In this document: piece by piece, positions 1-9,236 of the stretch
Position numbering within the stretch: the stretch's first letter is position 1
How the letters are laid out: the number at the start of each line of letters is the position of its first letter
Assembly: GCF_002807035.1 (NCBI RefSeq)
Contig: NZ_NIUC01000002.1
Span: forward strand, 615,477-679,476
Direction: 5' to 3'
From: Algoriphagus formosus
GTDB taxonomy: Bacteria > Bacteroidota > Bacteroidia > Cytophagales > Cyclobacteriaceae
Length of the DNA stretch: 64,000 nucleotides
The notes under the pieces: model-generated
The model's database searches: none
What the model was told of the DNA's origin: nothing
What the model saw: only the letters and a program-made list of their open reading frames with translations
Position numbers and translations under genes: made by a program

Positions 1-2
1 GA

Positions 3-1880
3 GACCTCAACAATGATGGCTACCCTGATTTAGTAATCAACAATGTAAATCGTTCAGCACAGCTTTTCATCAATCAGGCCGACAGTTTGTTGAGTGAAAA
101 AAACTACTTGCAAATCCAGCTAGAAGGCAAAAGTAAAAACACCTATGCGATCGGAACTCAAATTCAAATCAAGGCTGGAGAGGAGATTTTCTATCAGGAG
201 CAAATGCCCAATCGAGGCTTTCAATCCTCTGTCGACCCAAAAATTACGATCGGACTTGGAAGCATAACCGAACTGGATGAAATCCGCGTCACTTGGCCTG
301 ACAACAGGGAAACCATCCTCAAGGATCAAGACGTCAACCAATTGATTTCCCTGAAATGGGAAGATGCCGAAGAGGCCATTGACCGTCCTTCTTCTGATTC
401 TGGTTTTGGGACTTTCAAAAAAGAGAATAAAGATCAGCTCGCCTTCGAGCACCGGGAAAACATCTTCGTGGATTTTGATCGGGATAGATTGACCTACCAT
501 CTATTTTCTACCGAGGGGCCGGCCATGGCCACAGCTGATGTGAATGGAGATGGGCTGGAGGACTTTTACTTTGGAGGATCAAAAGACGCAGCAGGACAGC
601 TATTCTTGGCCAGTTCAAGTGGTGATTTTCAATTTAGCTCTCAAACAGCTTTCGAAGGAGATAAAAATTCAGAGGATACGGATGCAGTATTTTTCGACGC
701 CAATGGAGATGGATCTTTGGATCTCTTTGTAAGCTCCGGAGGAAATGAATTCCCGCTAAATGCCTTGGATCTTGCTGACCGACTTTACCTAAATGACGGG
801 AAAGGAAATTTCACCAAATCCGAAAACAGTGGCTTGCAAAGCCTTCGGGGCAGCAGCTCGGTAGTCGTCCCGATAGACATCAATGAAGATGGTGCAATGG
901 ACTTGTTTATCGGTGACCGTTTAGTTCCTTTCGTTTATGGCGCTCCTGCAAGCAGTCATATTTGGATCAATGATGGAAAAGGGCAATTCACCGAACAAAC
1001 ACAAAATTACGCTCCTGAACTACTAGAAATCGGCATGGTCACAGATGCTGCCAAACTTGATTGGGATGGAGATAGAAAAGAAGATTTGGTACTGGTGGGA
1101 GACTGGATGGCACCGACCTTCTTCAGAAATACAGATGGAAAGCTAGAGAAAATCAGCATGCCTGAAATGGAAGGTAAAAAAGGCTGGTACCGAAGTCTCA
1201 AAGTAGCTGACCTCAACAAGGATCAAAAACCGGATTTGATTTTGGGAAATCAAGGGCTAAATACCCGATTCAAAGCATCTGAGGAACAGCCTGTCCGCCT
1301 GTACTTAAATGATTTTGATCAAAACGGTTCTATTGAGCAGCTTTTTACGACAGTCCGAAACGGAGTCGCTATTCCATACACGCTCAAACACGAACTAGAA
1401 AAGCAGGTCCCAAGTATCAAAAAGAAATACATCCGCTACAGCAATTACAATAATCAAACGCTGGAGCAGATTTTTGATCAAGAAACCATCGGAAAATCCA
1501 TTATCAGCGAAGTCAATCATTTGGAATCAGGGGTATTGATGAATCAAGGTTCAGGGAAATTTGAATGGAAATCCTTACCAATTGAAGCACAGCGATCCAT
1601 GATATTTGCGATTGAAACAGCTGATCTGGACGGTGATGGAATTCTGGATCTGATCTTAGGAGGAAATCTTTATGGGATCAAACCCGAAATCGGAAAATCA
1701 GATGCAAGCTATGGTGAAGTGCTGCTTGGGAATGGGGATGGAACGTTCCGCTTTATTCCCAATCGCATTCATTCGATGCAATTGCAGGGAGAGATTCGTC
1801 ATTTCAAATGGCTAAGTGATTCAAGGCTGCTAGTAATCAAAAACAACGCGGCAGCAGAAATTTGGAGGTATGAGGAGTAG
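3..1880 (+). CDS. VCBS/FG-GAP repeat protein with ASPIC/UnbV domain (5' end outside window)
   Basis: The frame is open from base 3 with no stop, so the gene begins upstream of the window; the first in-window start-like codon (TTG at 87) is not the true start. The visible part begins with a calcium-binding-like VCBS motif (DLNNDGYPDL), then an ASPIC/UnbV segment (RGFQSS, IGLG and VTWPDN between about 190 and 300), then further VCBS/FG-GAP units of the type D-N-GDG-DL along the rest. Proteins of this family are about 1,100 residues, exported, and predicted to fold as beta-propellers; their substrate is unknown. The stop overlaps the start of the next gene, a paralogue of the same architecture, by 11 bases, so the two are co-transcribed and probably arose by duplication. 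Confidence 0.85.
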   Translation, partial: DLNNDGYPDLVINNVNRSAQLFINQADSLLSEKNYLQIQLEGKSKNTYAIGTQIQIKAGEEIFYQEQMPNRGFQSSVDPKITIGLGSITELDEIRVTWPDNRETILKDQDVNQLISLKWEDAEEAIDRPSSDSGFGTFKKENKDQLAFEHRENIFVDFDRDRLTYHLFSTEGPAMATADVNGDGLEDFYFGGSKDAAGQLFLASSSGDFQFSSQTAFEGDKNSEDTDAVFFDANGDGSLDLFVSSGGNEFPLNALDLADRLYLNDGKGNFTKSENSGLQSLRGSSSVVVPIDINEDGAMDLFIGDRLVPFVYGAPASSHIWINDGKGQFTEQTQNYAPELLEIGMVTDAAKLDWDGDRKEDLVLVGDWMAPTFFRNTDGKLEKISMPEMEGKKGWYRSLKVADLNKDQKPDLILGNQGLNTRFKASEEQPVRLYLNDFDQNGSIEQLFTTVRNGVAIPYTLKHELEKQVPSIKKKYIRYSNYNNQTLEQIFDQETIGKSIISEVNHLESGVLMNQGSGKFEWKSLPIEAQRSMIFAIETADLDGDGILDLILGGNLYGIKPEIGKSDASYGEVLLGNGDGTFRFIPNRIHSMQLQGEIRHFKWLSDSRLLVIKNNAAAEIWRYEE

Positions 1881-4800
1881 AATCAAAAGCAGATTAATTC
1901 TCGGTATTCTTGGATTTTCATTCTCTTTTTATTCCTGTGAAGAAAAGAAAAAAGAGCAAAGCCTCTTTGAGCTCATTCCTGCAGAGAAGTCCGGTGTAAC
2001 ATTTGAAAATTCACTTCAATCCACGGACTCATTGAATATCCTGGAGTACCTATATTTCTACAATGGAGGAGGAGTTGCAGCTGGAGACATTAATAATGAT
2101 GGTCTGGTCGATTTATTTTTTACCGGAAATCAAGTTCCCAATAAGCTGTACCTAAATAAGGGCAACTTTCAATTCGAAGATATCAGCGAATCCTCAGGAG
2201 TTCAATCTGTCAAAGGCTGGTCCAATGGGGCCATTTTCGGTGATGTAAATGGAGATGGCTTTTTGGACATTTATATCAGCCAAGTGGGTGATTACAAGGG
2301 GATCCAGGGTCATAACCGACTCTTGATCAATCAAGGAGATCTGACTTTTGAAGAAAAATCAGAGCAATACGGGGTTGATTTCAAAGGATTTGGGACTCAT
2401 GCGGCTTTTTTAGATTTTGACAGAGATGGAGACCTCGACCTGTACTTGTTGAATCATGGTGTGAAGTCACCGGAGGTTTTTGCCCAATCAGAAAACCGAT
2501 ATAAACCGGATGAAGGCGGGGATAAGCTGCTGAAAAACTTATCGGTAGAAGGAGAAGATCGCTTTGTGGATGTCACTGAGTCCGCTGGAATTTACTCCAG
2601 TATTCTAGGCTTTGGCCTGGGTGTAGCTGTCGAGGATTTCAATGAAGATGGCTGGCCGGATCTTTACGTTTCGAATGATTTTACAGAAAATGATTACCTC
2701 TACCTAAATCAGCAAGACGGTACTTTTGAAGAATCCTTGGAGTCCCTCATTGCCAACACCTCGCGCTACTCCATGGGAAATGATGCCGCCGATCTGAATG
2801 GAGATGGAAAGCCGGATATCATCACCACCGATATGCTACCCGAAGACCCGGAGATCTGGATGAAATCCGTCGGTGAGGACAAAGTAGAGGTTTACTCGAT
2901 TAAAAAGCAGTTCAATTATGGAGATCAATATGTCAGGAATCATCTGCAATTGAATCAGGGAAAGAAAGGTTTCAGTGAAATCGCGCTTTATGCCGGTACT
3001 TTTGCCTCCGACTGGAGTTGGTCCCCATTGATTTTTGATATGGACAATGATGGCTTGATGGACATCCACATCACCAATGGCATTGTCAAAAGACCGAATG
3101 ACCTGGATTTTATCCAATATTCTCAGGAGGCTGATCCTAATATGACTTTCTCGGAGCTTCGCAAAAGACAAATCGACATGCTCCCAAGCGTTAAGCTTCC
3201 AAATTACGCCTTTCAAAATCTGGGTAATCTAAAATTTGAACAGGCACAATCAAGCTGGGGACTTGATCAGGAATCCTATTCCAATGGCAGTACTTATGCC
3301 GATTTGGACAATGATGGGGATTTGGATCTCATTATCAATAATCTGGATCAGCAAGCTTTCATCTACCAAAATCAAAGTGAAAGGCTAAATAGAAATTTTG
3401 TCCAAATCAGTCTTTCTTCAAGCAGCAAAAACCCATTTGGAATTGGGGCAGAAGTCCAGGTTTTCGCTGGAAAAAGAGTTTTTCGCCAATTCCTCAGTAC
3501 CTCGAGAGGATTTCAGTCAGGTACGTCAACCATCCTGACTTTTGGATTGGGCGAAATCGACGCGATAGACTCCATACAAGTCAACTGGCCTGAGGGAGAA
3601 CAAGAGACCTTCAAAAATATCCCAATCAACACCCTCCAAAAGCTCAAAAAAGGGAATGGTGAATTAAGAGAAAGTAAGCTGAGAGTTGAGGAGGAAATTC
3701 TGTCAGACAGTCCATTCAACTGGAAACATCAAGAAAAAAACAGCATCAAAGAAAGTGATCGCGAATACCTGATCCCCCGAAGCTATGCAATTTCAGGGCC
3801 TGCCATCGCGGTGGCAGATGTGAATGGTGATGGGTTGGAGGATATCTATTTGGGAGGTGCTAAGGATCAGGCAGGTGAACTGCATTTGCAACAAGCAGAT
3901 GGGTCTTTTGAAAAAATTGAAAACCCAACCTTCAACCAATTGGCCAGAGCAGAGGATATCGTTACCACTTTTGCTGACTTGAATGGAGATGGTGCTTTGG
4001 ATCTCTATGTAGCAAGTGGGGGAAATGAACTCGAGCAAGGAAATCTATTTCTTTTTGATCGGGTGTTTTTGGGAAATGGTACCGGTCAGTTCACTTTCTT
4101 CCCAAATGCCTTGCCACCAATTGGCGAAAATACGGCTGCGATAGCACCCTCAGATGTAAATGGCGATGGTGCTTTAGACCTCTTTATCGGAGCTTCGAAT
4201 GTGGCAGGCGACTATGGTGCAAGCCCAAAAAGCTACCTCCTCATCAACAACGGAAAAGGGCAATTTCGAGAGCAAACCGAAGAATGGTTTGGAGTGAACA
4301 TCGATTTCGGGATGGTCAATTCAGCCATGTGGAGCGATTTGGATCAGGATGGGACTGATGAACTCCTACTTTCAGGGGAATGGCAGGGAGTCCGTGTTTT
4401 CAAGAAATCAGGTTCTAAGTTTGAAGAAATTTTCCCGAAGGGCTTAGAGAATTCGGCAGGATGGATCAATGAATTGCAGCTTGCAGATATTAACGGGGAC
4501 GGTCTTCCTGACATTCTCACTGGAAATCTAGGATTGAATTCCAAACTAAAAGCCAGTCCGGAAAAACCGGTTTATTTGTATCATCATGATTTTGACGAAA
4601 ATGGGCAGGCAGATCCGCTAATCTTTCATTTCATGGGTGAAAAATTGGTACCATTTGCTACCCGAGATGACTTGATCAAGCAAATTCCCGGCATCAAACG
4701 CAAGCATCCTAGTTATCAGGAATATGCCCAAATCAAAAGTCCCGAGGACCTTTTTCCCAAAAGCACCTTGGACCAAGTGACACCCAAAAAAGCGGTAGAA

Positions 4801-5142
4801 TTCCGCTCGGGCGCATACCTTCAAAACGCAGACGGGGGCTTTACATTTCAACCATTTCCTTGGGAAGCTCAACTGAGCCCCATATTGGCAATTCATTGGG
4901 ATCAGGATACCAAAACCCTAATTTTGGGAGGTAATTTCTCAGGATATCGAGTTGATTTAGGAAAAGCATCCGCATCATCTCTTTCGGCATGGAAATGGGA
5001 TGAGGGCCAATGGAAAAAGGCCCAATTAGATGAAAATCTACCCCTTCATGCAGAGGTGAGAGCTTTGTTTGAGATCAAAAAACAGGTATTTGCACTGACG
5101 CATGATGGTCCCATCTATCCTCTTGGACAAATACAGGAATGA
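1870..5142 (+). CDS. VCBS/FG-GAP repeat lipoprotein with central ASPIC/UnbV domain
   Basis: 1,090 residues. A hydrophobic N-terminus ends in a lipobox (FYSC, Cys about residue 23), so the mature protein should be a surface or periplasmic lipoprotein. Repeated motifs such as GDINNDGLVDLFF, GDVNGDGFLDIY and DFDRDGDLDLYL mark VCBS/FG-GAP blades in residues about 55-500. An ASPIC/UnbV domain (STSRGFQSG, FGLGEID, VNWPEGE) lies at about 520-590, and a second propeller set fills 640-1000. The start overlaps the upstream paralogue by 11 bases. The same two-protein arrangement is common in Bacteroidota near polymer- or metabolite-uptake genes, but no ligand is known. It is followed after 122 bases by a haloperoxidase-like gene with its own promoter. 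Confidence 0.87.
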   Translation: MRSRIKSRLILGILGFSFSFYSCEEKKKEQSLFELIPAEKSGVTFENSLQSTDSLNILEYLYFYNGGGVAAGDINNDGLVDLFFTGNQVPNKLYLNKGNFQFEDISESSGVQSVKGWSNGAIFGDVNGDGFLDIYISQVGDYKGIQGHNRLLINQGDLTFEEKSEQYGVDFKGFGTHAAFLDFDRDGDLDLYLLNHGVKSPEVFAQSENRYKPDEGGDKLLKNLSVEGEDRFVDVTESAGIYSSILGFGLGVAVEDFNEDGWPDLYVSNDFTENDYLYLNQQDGTFEESLESLIANTSRYSMGNDAADLNGDGKPDIITTDMLPEDPEIWMKSVGEDKVEVYSIKKQFNYGDQYVRNHLQLNQGKKGFSEIALYAGTFASDWSWSPLIFDMDNDGLMDIHITNGIVKRPNDLDFIQYSQEADPNMTFSELRKRQIDMLPSVKLPNYAFQNLGNLKFEQAQSSWGLDQESYSNGSTYADLDNDGDLDLIINNLDQQAFIYQNQSERLNRNFVQISLSSSSKNPFGIGAEVQVFAGKRVFRQFLSTSRGFQSGTSTILTFGLGEIDAIDSIQVNWPEGEQETFKNIPINTLQKLKKGNGELRESKLRVEEEILSDSPFNWKHQEKNSIKESDREYLIPRSYAISGPAIAVADVNGDGLEDIYLGGAKDQAGELHLQQADGSFEKIENPTFNQLARAEDIVTTFADLNGDGALDLYVASGGNELEQGNLFLFDRVFLGNGTGQFTFFPNALPPIGENTAAIAPSDVNGDGALDLFIGASNVAGDYGASPKSYLLINNGKGQFREQTEEWFGVNIDFGMVNSAMWSDLDQDGTDELLLSGEWQGVRVFKKSGSKFEEIFPKGLENSAGWINELQLADINGDGLPDILTGNLGLNSKLKASPEKPVYLYHHDFDENGQADPLIFHFMGEKLVPFATRDDLIKQIPGIKRKHPSYQEYAQIKSPEDLFPKSTLDQVTPKKAVEFRSGAYLQNADGGFTFQPFPWEAQLSPILAIHWDQDTKTLILGGNFSGYRVDLGKASASSLSAWKWDEGQWKKAQLDENLPLHAEVRALFEIKKQVFALTHDGPIYPLGQIQE

Positions 5143-5174
5143 TAAAAATCATAGCCTGTTTTCATAAATTAACC

Positions 5175-5182
5175 TAGCTTTG
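5175..5182 (+). promoter_or_regulatory. -7 box TAGCTTTG for the haloperoxidase-like gene
   Basis: Matches the Bacteroidota TAnnTTTG element and lies 82 bases before the ATG at 5265. It implies a leader of about 75 bases and transcription separate from the VCBS genes. Confidence 0.45.
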
Positions 5183-5264
5183 TCCCTATCGTACAAAGTA
5201 ACAGAGAGTTGATTAACTCCACGACGAAAAAATCAAAGCTTTAATAGATTAAAATTACCCGATT

Positions 5265-6605
5265 ATGCGTAGCCTACGCCTACTTATCTTATCCATTTTC
5301 GTGATTACAGCTTCCTGCCAAGAGCCTGTAGATTACAGTCAGGTCATCACAGATGGAAGCTATATTTCCAGAGCACAAGACCGGATCACAGAGGTGATCA
5401 TTCACGATATTTTCTCTCCTCCGGTAGCAGCTCGGATCTACTCCTATTCATCCTTGGCTGCCTATGAAGTTGCTGCAGCCTCTGACCCTGCTTACCAGTC
5501 CCTTTTGGGACAATTGAAAGGTTCCGAATCGGTGAGTTTTACCATTCCGGAAAAGGTTTACCCTCCCCTTGCTTCACTTGCAGCTTATTACAAAACAGGG
5601 ACCGCATTGATCTTTTCAGAAGATATGGTCAATGCGCATCGGGATGGAATCTATGAGGAATTGAGAGAAAAAGGAATCCCGGATGATGTATTTGAAGCAT
5701 CCTTGGAGTTTGGTCAAGAGGTAGCAGATGCAGTCATAGCCTATTCCAAAAAAGACAATTACCACGAAAGCCGCTCATTCCCAAAATACACGGTAACAAA
5801 TCTTCCGGGTACCTGGGAACCTACACCTCCTGCATATATGGAGGGAATCGAACCCCATTGGAATAAGATCAGAACATTCGTGATCGATTCAGCTTCTCAA
5901 TTTAAGGTATCTCCTCCCCCTCCTTTTTCCACAGATCCAAATTCAGATTTTTACAAGTTGGCCTACGAAGTCTATGAGGGAGTGAATAAAGCAAGCAAGG
6001 AAGAGGTAGATATTGCCATGTTTTGGGATTGCAATCCTTACAAGATGAATGTAAAGGGCCATGTAATGTTTGCTGAGAAAAAGATTACTCCCGGAGGGCA
6101 TTGGATGAGTATCGCAGCTATCGCTTCTAAAACCGCAAATGCAGATTGGAAAAAGACCGCTGAGGCATTGGCTTTGACCGGAGTATCGCTGCATGATGCC
6201 TTTGTTGCCTGCTGGGATGAGAAATACCGAAGCGTATTAATTCGCCCTGAAACATACATCAATCAATACATTGATGAGGAGTGGCTTCCCATTCTACAGA
6301 CACCACCATTTCCTGAGCATACCAGCGGACATAGCGTTGCCTCCACCGCTGCTGCCTATACCTTGACTCAGATCTTTGGAGAGGAATTTCATTTTGTGGA
6401 CAGTTCAGAGGTCAATTACGGGCTTCCTGTTAGAGAATATGATTCATTTTTGGAAGCCTCATCCGAAGCAGCCATTTCCAGATTGTATGGCGGTATTCAC
6501 TACATGCCTGCGATTGAAGAGGGAGTATGGCAAGGACGACAAGTAGGTGAGTTGATTTGGAAACGAATCAGTACCAAGCCAGAAAATTTGGCAGAAAACA
6601 ATTAA
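5265..6605 (+). CDS. Vanadium-dependent haloperoxidase / PAP2-superfamily lipoprotein
   Basis: 446 residues with a lipoprotein signal (lipobox TASC, Cys about 18). The three signature blocks of the vanadate-binding pocket are present: K-x6-RP (KYRSVLIRP, about 321), an SGH block (PEHTSGHS, about 349-356) and SR-x5-H (SRLYGGIHY, about 405). These blocks are shared by vanadium haloperoxidases and PAP2 acid phosphatases, so the protein could oxidise halides with peroxide or act as a phosphatase; sequence alone does not decide. It follows the two VCBS/ASPIC proteins, a neighbourhood often seen for this family in Bacteroidota (from memory). The coding sequence ends just before a MITE-like repeat. 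Confidence 0.85.
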   Translation: MRSLRLLILSIFVITASCQEPVDYSQVITDGSYISRAQDRITEVIIHDIFSPPVAARIYSYSSLAAYEVAAASDPAYQSLLGQLKGSESVSFTIPEKVYPPLASLAAYYKTGTALIFSEDMVNAHRDGIYEELREKGIPDDVFEASLEFGQEVADAVIAYSKKDNYHESRSFPKYTVTNLPGTWEPTPPAYMEGIEPHWNKIRTFVIDSASQFKVSPPPPFSTDPNSDFYKLAYEVYEGVNKASKEEVDIAMFWDCNPYKMNVKGHVMFAEKKITPGGHWMSIAAIASKTANADWKKTAEALALTGVSLHDAFVACWDEKYRSVLIRPETYINQYIDEEWLPILQTPPFPEHTSGHSVASTAAAYTLTQIFGEEFHFVDSSEVNYGLPVREYDSFLEASSEAAISRLYGGIHYMPAIEEGVWQGRQVGELIWKRISTKPENLAENN

Positions 6606-6614
6606 TTTAAGCGA

Positions 6615-6757
6615 GGCTGTTTCATAAATATGAGGTCACGTCATCGCGATCCCGACAGGGTCGGGAGAAGCGATCTTTATATTGATTAGGATAAAATCTG
6701 GGTAGATTGCTTCTCCGCCACGGCGGATCGCAATGACGGAATCCTTTTGAAACAACC
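6615..6757. repeat. MITE-like element with nested inverted repeats
   Basis: 143 bp between outer arms GGCTGTTTCA (6615-6624) and TGAAACAACC (6748-6757), 9 of 10 bases complementary. Inside are GTCATCGCGAT (6640-6650) and its near complement ATCGCAATGAC (6727-6737), then AAGCGATCT paired with AGATTGCTT, plus two small hairpins (CCCGAC/TCGGG and CCGCC/GGCGG). It has no coding capacity. It shares the GTCATTGCGA...AAGCAATCT core with elements at 28000-28097 and 52164-52256. Confidence 0.75.
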
Positions 6758-6789
6758 TTAATTTTTTTACCCAAAAAACCTATTTACAA

Positions 6790-7911
6790 ATGGCTAATCC
6801 GATTTGGATCATGACTTCAGCTTTTGACCAGCTGAATTTGGAACAAACTATCACCAAAGCAAATGAAATTGGCATACAGGGCTTGGACCTTTGTGTCTTC
6901 CGGAGGGATGGCACACGGGATGATTTTGTCGCTACCCATTTGGATTATGAAAGTTTTGGGCCCGAAGATGCTCATCGGATTATTGAGCAATTCAACCAAG
7001 CTTCTCTTCGTCTTTCGATCGGAGCCTTTGAAAATTTGATCGGTGGAGATCCCATTCAGCGTGTCAAAAATCAAAACCATTTACTCCGACTCATCCGAAT
7101 GGCCTACCTTCTAGGAGGAGATGAAAATGATGTGAAAGTCGGAACCTTCGTTGGCTACAATCACGAATTGGGAAATCAGGAAGGAGGCTTCGAAAAAAAC
7201 CTACTGGAATACCAGCGGATTTTTGAACCCATCATCAAGTATGCCGCGAATCTGGGCGTCAGTATATTATATGAAAACTGCCCGATGGAGGGTTGGCGAA
7301 GCTCGGCTCAGTTTAGTACTTACAACAACCTGCCTGGGGTACTAGCAGCACGTAAACTCATGTATGAATTGATTCCTGCCAAGAATCATGGTGAAATCTA
7401 CGACCCTTCCCACGATATCTGGCAGCACACAGACCCCGTGGAAGTGATCAAAAATACGGATATGAGTCGCCTGAAGCGTATCCATGTCAAATCCACACGC
7501 AACAATCCTGATCCTTTCTGGGGTAATATGTATCCCATGCATCAGATTCCTGAAGATTGGGCCAAAAAGGCCGGAATCCCATCCAGCACCAATCCTTGGG
7601 ACCGGCATCACTACGAGGCTACCTTACCTGGATTTGGCTTAGGGGATCATCTGGACTGGAGAGCTTTTGTAAATGTATTGAAGGAAAAAGGCTTTTCAGG
7701 ACCTTTTGAAATAGAAAATGAGGCAGTCCTATCCAAGCAAACCGGAAAAATGGGTGCAATCGTGCAAGGCTGTAAGGCAGCTGTACAAAATTTAGCGCCT
7801 CTTCTTTACGAATTGACTGATGAAGGATGGGTATATCCACAAGCTGAGTATCAAGCTCTAAAAGAAGTCAATCGAAAAGACATCCCGCTAGTGACGATGG
7901 AAGACTTATAG
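6790..7911 (+). CDS. Sugar phosphate isomerase/epimerase-like TIM-barrel protein
   Basis: 373 residues, no signal peptide, predicted cytoplasmic. The sequence fits the xylose-isomerase-like / AP-endonuclease-2 TIM barrel: early strand IQGLDLCVFRRDG, putative metal ligands in YENCPMEGW, YDPSHDIW and HVKSTR, and a C-terminal EIENEA block. Such enzymes use a divalent metal to isomerise or epimerise sugars or polyols (IolE, IolH, hydroxypyruvate isomerase relatives); the actual substrate cannot be told. It stands alone between a MITE-like repeat and an ATPase gene with its own promoter. Confidence 0.75.
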   Translation: MANPIWIMTSAFDQLNLEQTITKANEIGIQGLDLCVFRRDGTRDDFVATHLDYESFGPEDAHRIIEQFNQASLRLSIGAFENLIGGDPIQRVKNQNHLLRLIRMAYLLGGDENDVKVGTFVGYNHELGNQEGGFEKNLLEYQRIFEPIIKYAANLGVSILYENCPMEGWRSSAQFSTYNNLPGVLAARKLMYELIPAKNHGEIYDPSHDIWQHTDPVEVIKNTDMSRLKRIHVKSTRNNPDPFWGNMYPMHQIPEDWAKKAGIPSSTNPWDRHHYEATLPGFGLGDHLDWRAFVNVLKEKGFSGPFEIENEAVLSKQTGKMGAIVQGCKAAVQNLAPLLYELTDEGWVYPQAEYQALKEVNRKDIPLVTMEDL

Positions 7912-7917
7912 GCGTGG

Positions 7918-7986
7918 AGTTTATATTGTCAAAACACAAAGGTTTATTTTTACAGTATAAACTTTTTTATATTACAAAAATAAACT
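7918..7986. promoter_or_regulatory. Repeated AGTTTAT / ATAAACT half-sites upstream of the DUF4143 ATPase
   Basis: Two forward half-sites (AGTTTAT at 7918, GTTTAT at 7942) and two reverse half-sites (ATAAACT at 7957 and 7980) lie at about 23-24 bp steps directly before the -7 box at 7989. The spacing of about two helical turns suits cooperative binding of a repressor dimer. The region is AT-rich, so chance is possible. Confidence 0.4.
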
Positions 7987-7988
7987 CT

Positions 7989-7996
7989 TACCTTTG
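7989..7996 (+). promoter_or_regulatory. -7 box TACCTTTG for the DUF4143 ATPase
   Basis: Fits TAnnTTTG and lies 21 bases before the ATG at 8018. The TTG at 7994, which could be taken for an upstream start codon, is the end of this promoter box, and this supports the ATG at 8018. Confidence 0.5.
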
Positions 7997-8017
7997 AGTA
8001 ATAAAATTGGTAGAATT

Positions 8018-9232
8018 ATGCTACTCAAAGAAGAAATAGAACTAGCAGTTAATCGGCAAAAAAAGCTGTTTGACCAAAAATTACCACTCACTCGAAGAGA
8101 GGCAAAAAGCAAAATCAAGCAGGGAAGTCGGCAGATAGAAGTAATCACCGGAATAAGAAGATCTGGGAAAAGTTCGCTAATGCGACAACTCATAGATGAA
8201 TTTGCTCCAAACTTCTCCTATTTGAACTTTGAAGATCCTCGGATATTTGATTTTACAGTTGATGATTTCTCCAAATTGGATGAAATCTTAGAATCGAGTG
8301 GCGCTCCTTATTTTTTTGATGAAATCCAAAATGTAAAAGGTTGGGAAGTTTATGTTCGTCAATTGCATGATCGCGGGCAAAAAGTCTTCATCACTGGATC
8401 CAATGCTTCGCTTCTCAGCCGGGAACTTGGCACCCGACTCACTGGAAGATACTTAGCCTATGAAATATTCCCCTTTTCCTACTCTGAGTTTTTAGAATAT
8501 AATGCTTGGGAAGATAGTGTAGAAAACTTTCAAAATTACTTGGACTTGGGGGGCTTTCCTGAGTATCTCCGAGACAGAAATCCTGAAATCCTTCAAAATT
8601 TGCTTAAGGACATCGTTTTCCGAGATATTGCGATTCGCTATGGCATCAAAAACACCAAAACACTCTTAGATGTCACCTTGTACCTGATATCCAATGTGGG
8701 AAAAGAAATCAGCTATAATGGTATCAAAAAGACATTTGAAATCGGATCAGCCAATACCGTCTCTGATTACCTAAACTGGCTAGGAGATGCCTATCTTCTA
8801 TTTTTCCTACCACGCTTCAGTTGGTCTGCCAAAAGCATATCCAAAAATCCAAAGAAAGTCTATTGCATAGACACCGGATTTGCTCGGGCAAATTCACTGA
8901 GCTTTTCAAAGGATCAGGGAAGACTATTGGAAAATTTAGTTTATTTAATGCTTCGAAAAACAAGCTATCAGTTGTTTTATTTCAGAGAAAAGAAAGAATG
9001 TGACTTTGTAGTTTTTGAGGACAAAACCTGCAAGTGGGCCATACAAGTTTCTGAGAAAATCCATTCAGAAAACAAAAATCGAGAAATAGAAGGCCTTTTT
9101 GAGGCGATGAATTTCTTTGACCTGAAAGAGGGTTTTATCCTTACCCTGGATCAAGAGGACAGCCTTTCAATGGAAGGGAAAGTAATTCGAATACTTCCCG
9201 TTAAGGAATTCCAAAAGAAGTATCTGACTTAA
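8018..9232 (+). CDS. ATP-binding protein, AAA_14 plus DUF4143 family
   Basis: 404 residues from the ATG at 8018. Walker A is GIRRSGKSS (about residues 45-53), Walker B FFDEIQN (about 98-104), followed by a sensor-like ITGSNASLL and the family's LTGRYLAYEIFPFS stretch. The C-terminal DUF4143 part ends with a PD-(D/E)xK-like pattern (ECDFVVFEDK...AIQVSE). Proteins of this widespread family are cytosolic ATPases of uncertain role, often accessory and strain-specific. The repeated operator-like half-sites upstream suggest tight repression. Stop is 4 bases from the convergent rnhA stop. Confidence 0.85.
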   Translation: MLLKEEIELAVNRQKKLFDQKLPLTRREAKSKIKQGSRQIEVITGIRRSGKSSLMRQLIDEFAPNFSYLNFEDPRIFDFTVDDFSKLDEILESSGAPYFFDEIQNVKGWEVYVRQLHDRGQKVFITGSNASLLSRELGTRLTGRYLAYEIFPFSYSEFLEYNAWEDSVENFQNYLDLGGFPEYLRDRNPEILQNLLKDIVFRDIAIRYGIKNTKTLLDVTLYLISNVGKEISYNGIKKTFEIGSANTVSDYLNWLGDAYLLFFLPRFSWSAKSISKNPKKVYCIDTGFARANSLSFSKDQGRLLENLVYLMLRKTSYQLFYFREKKECDFVVFEDKTCKWAIQVSEKIHSENKNREIEGLFEAMNFFDLKEGFILTLDQEDSLSMEGKVIRILPVKEFQKKYLT

Positions 9233-9236
9233 AGCA

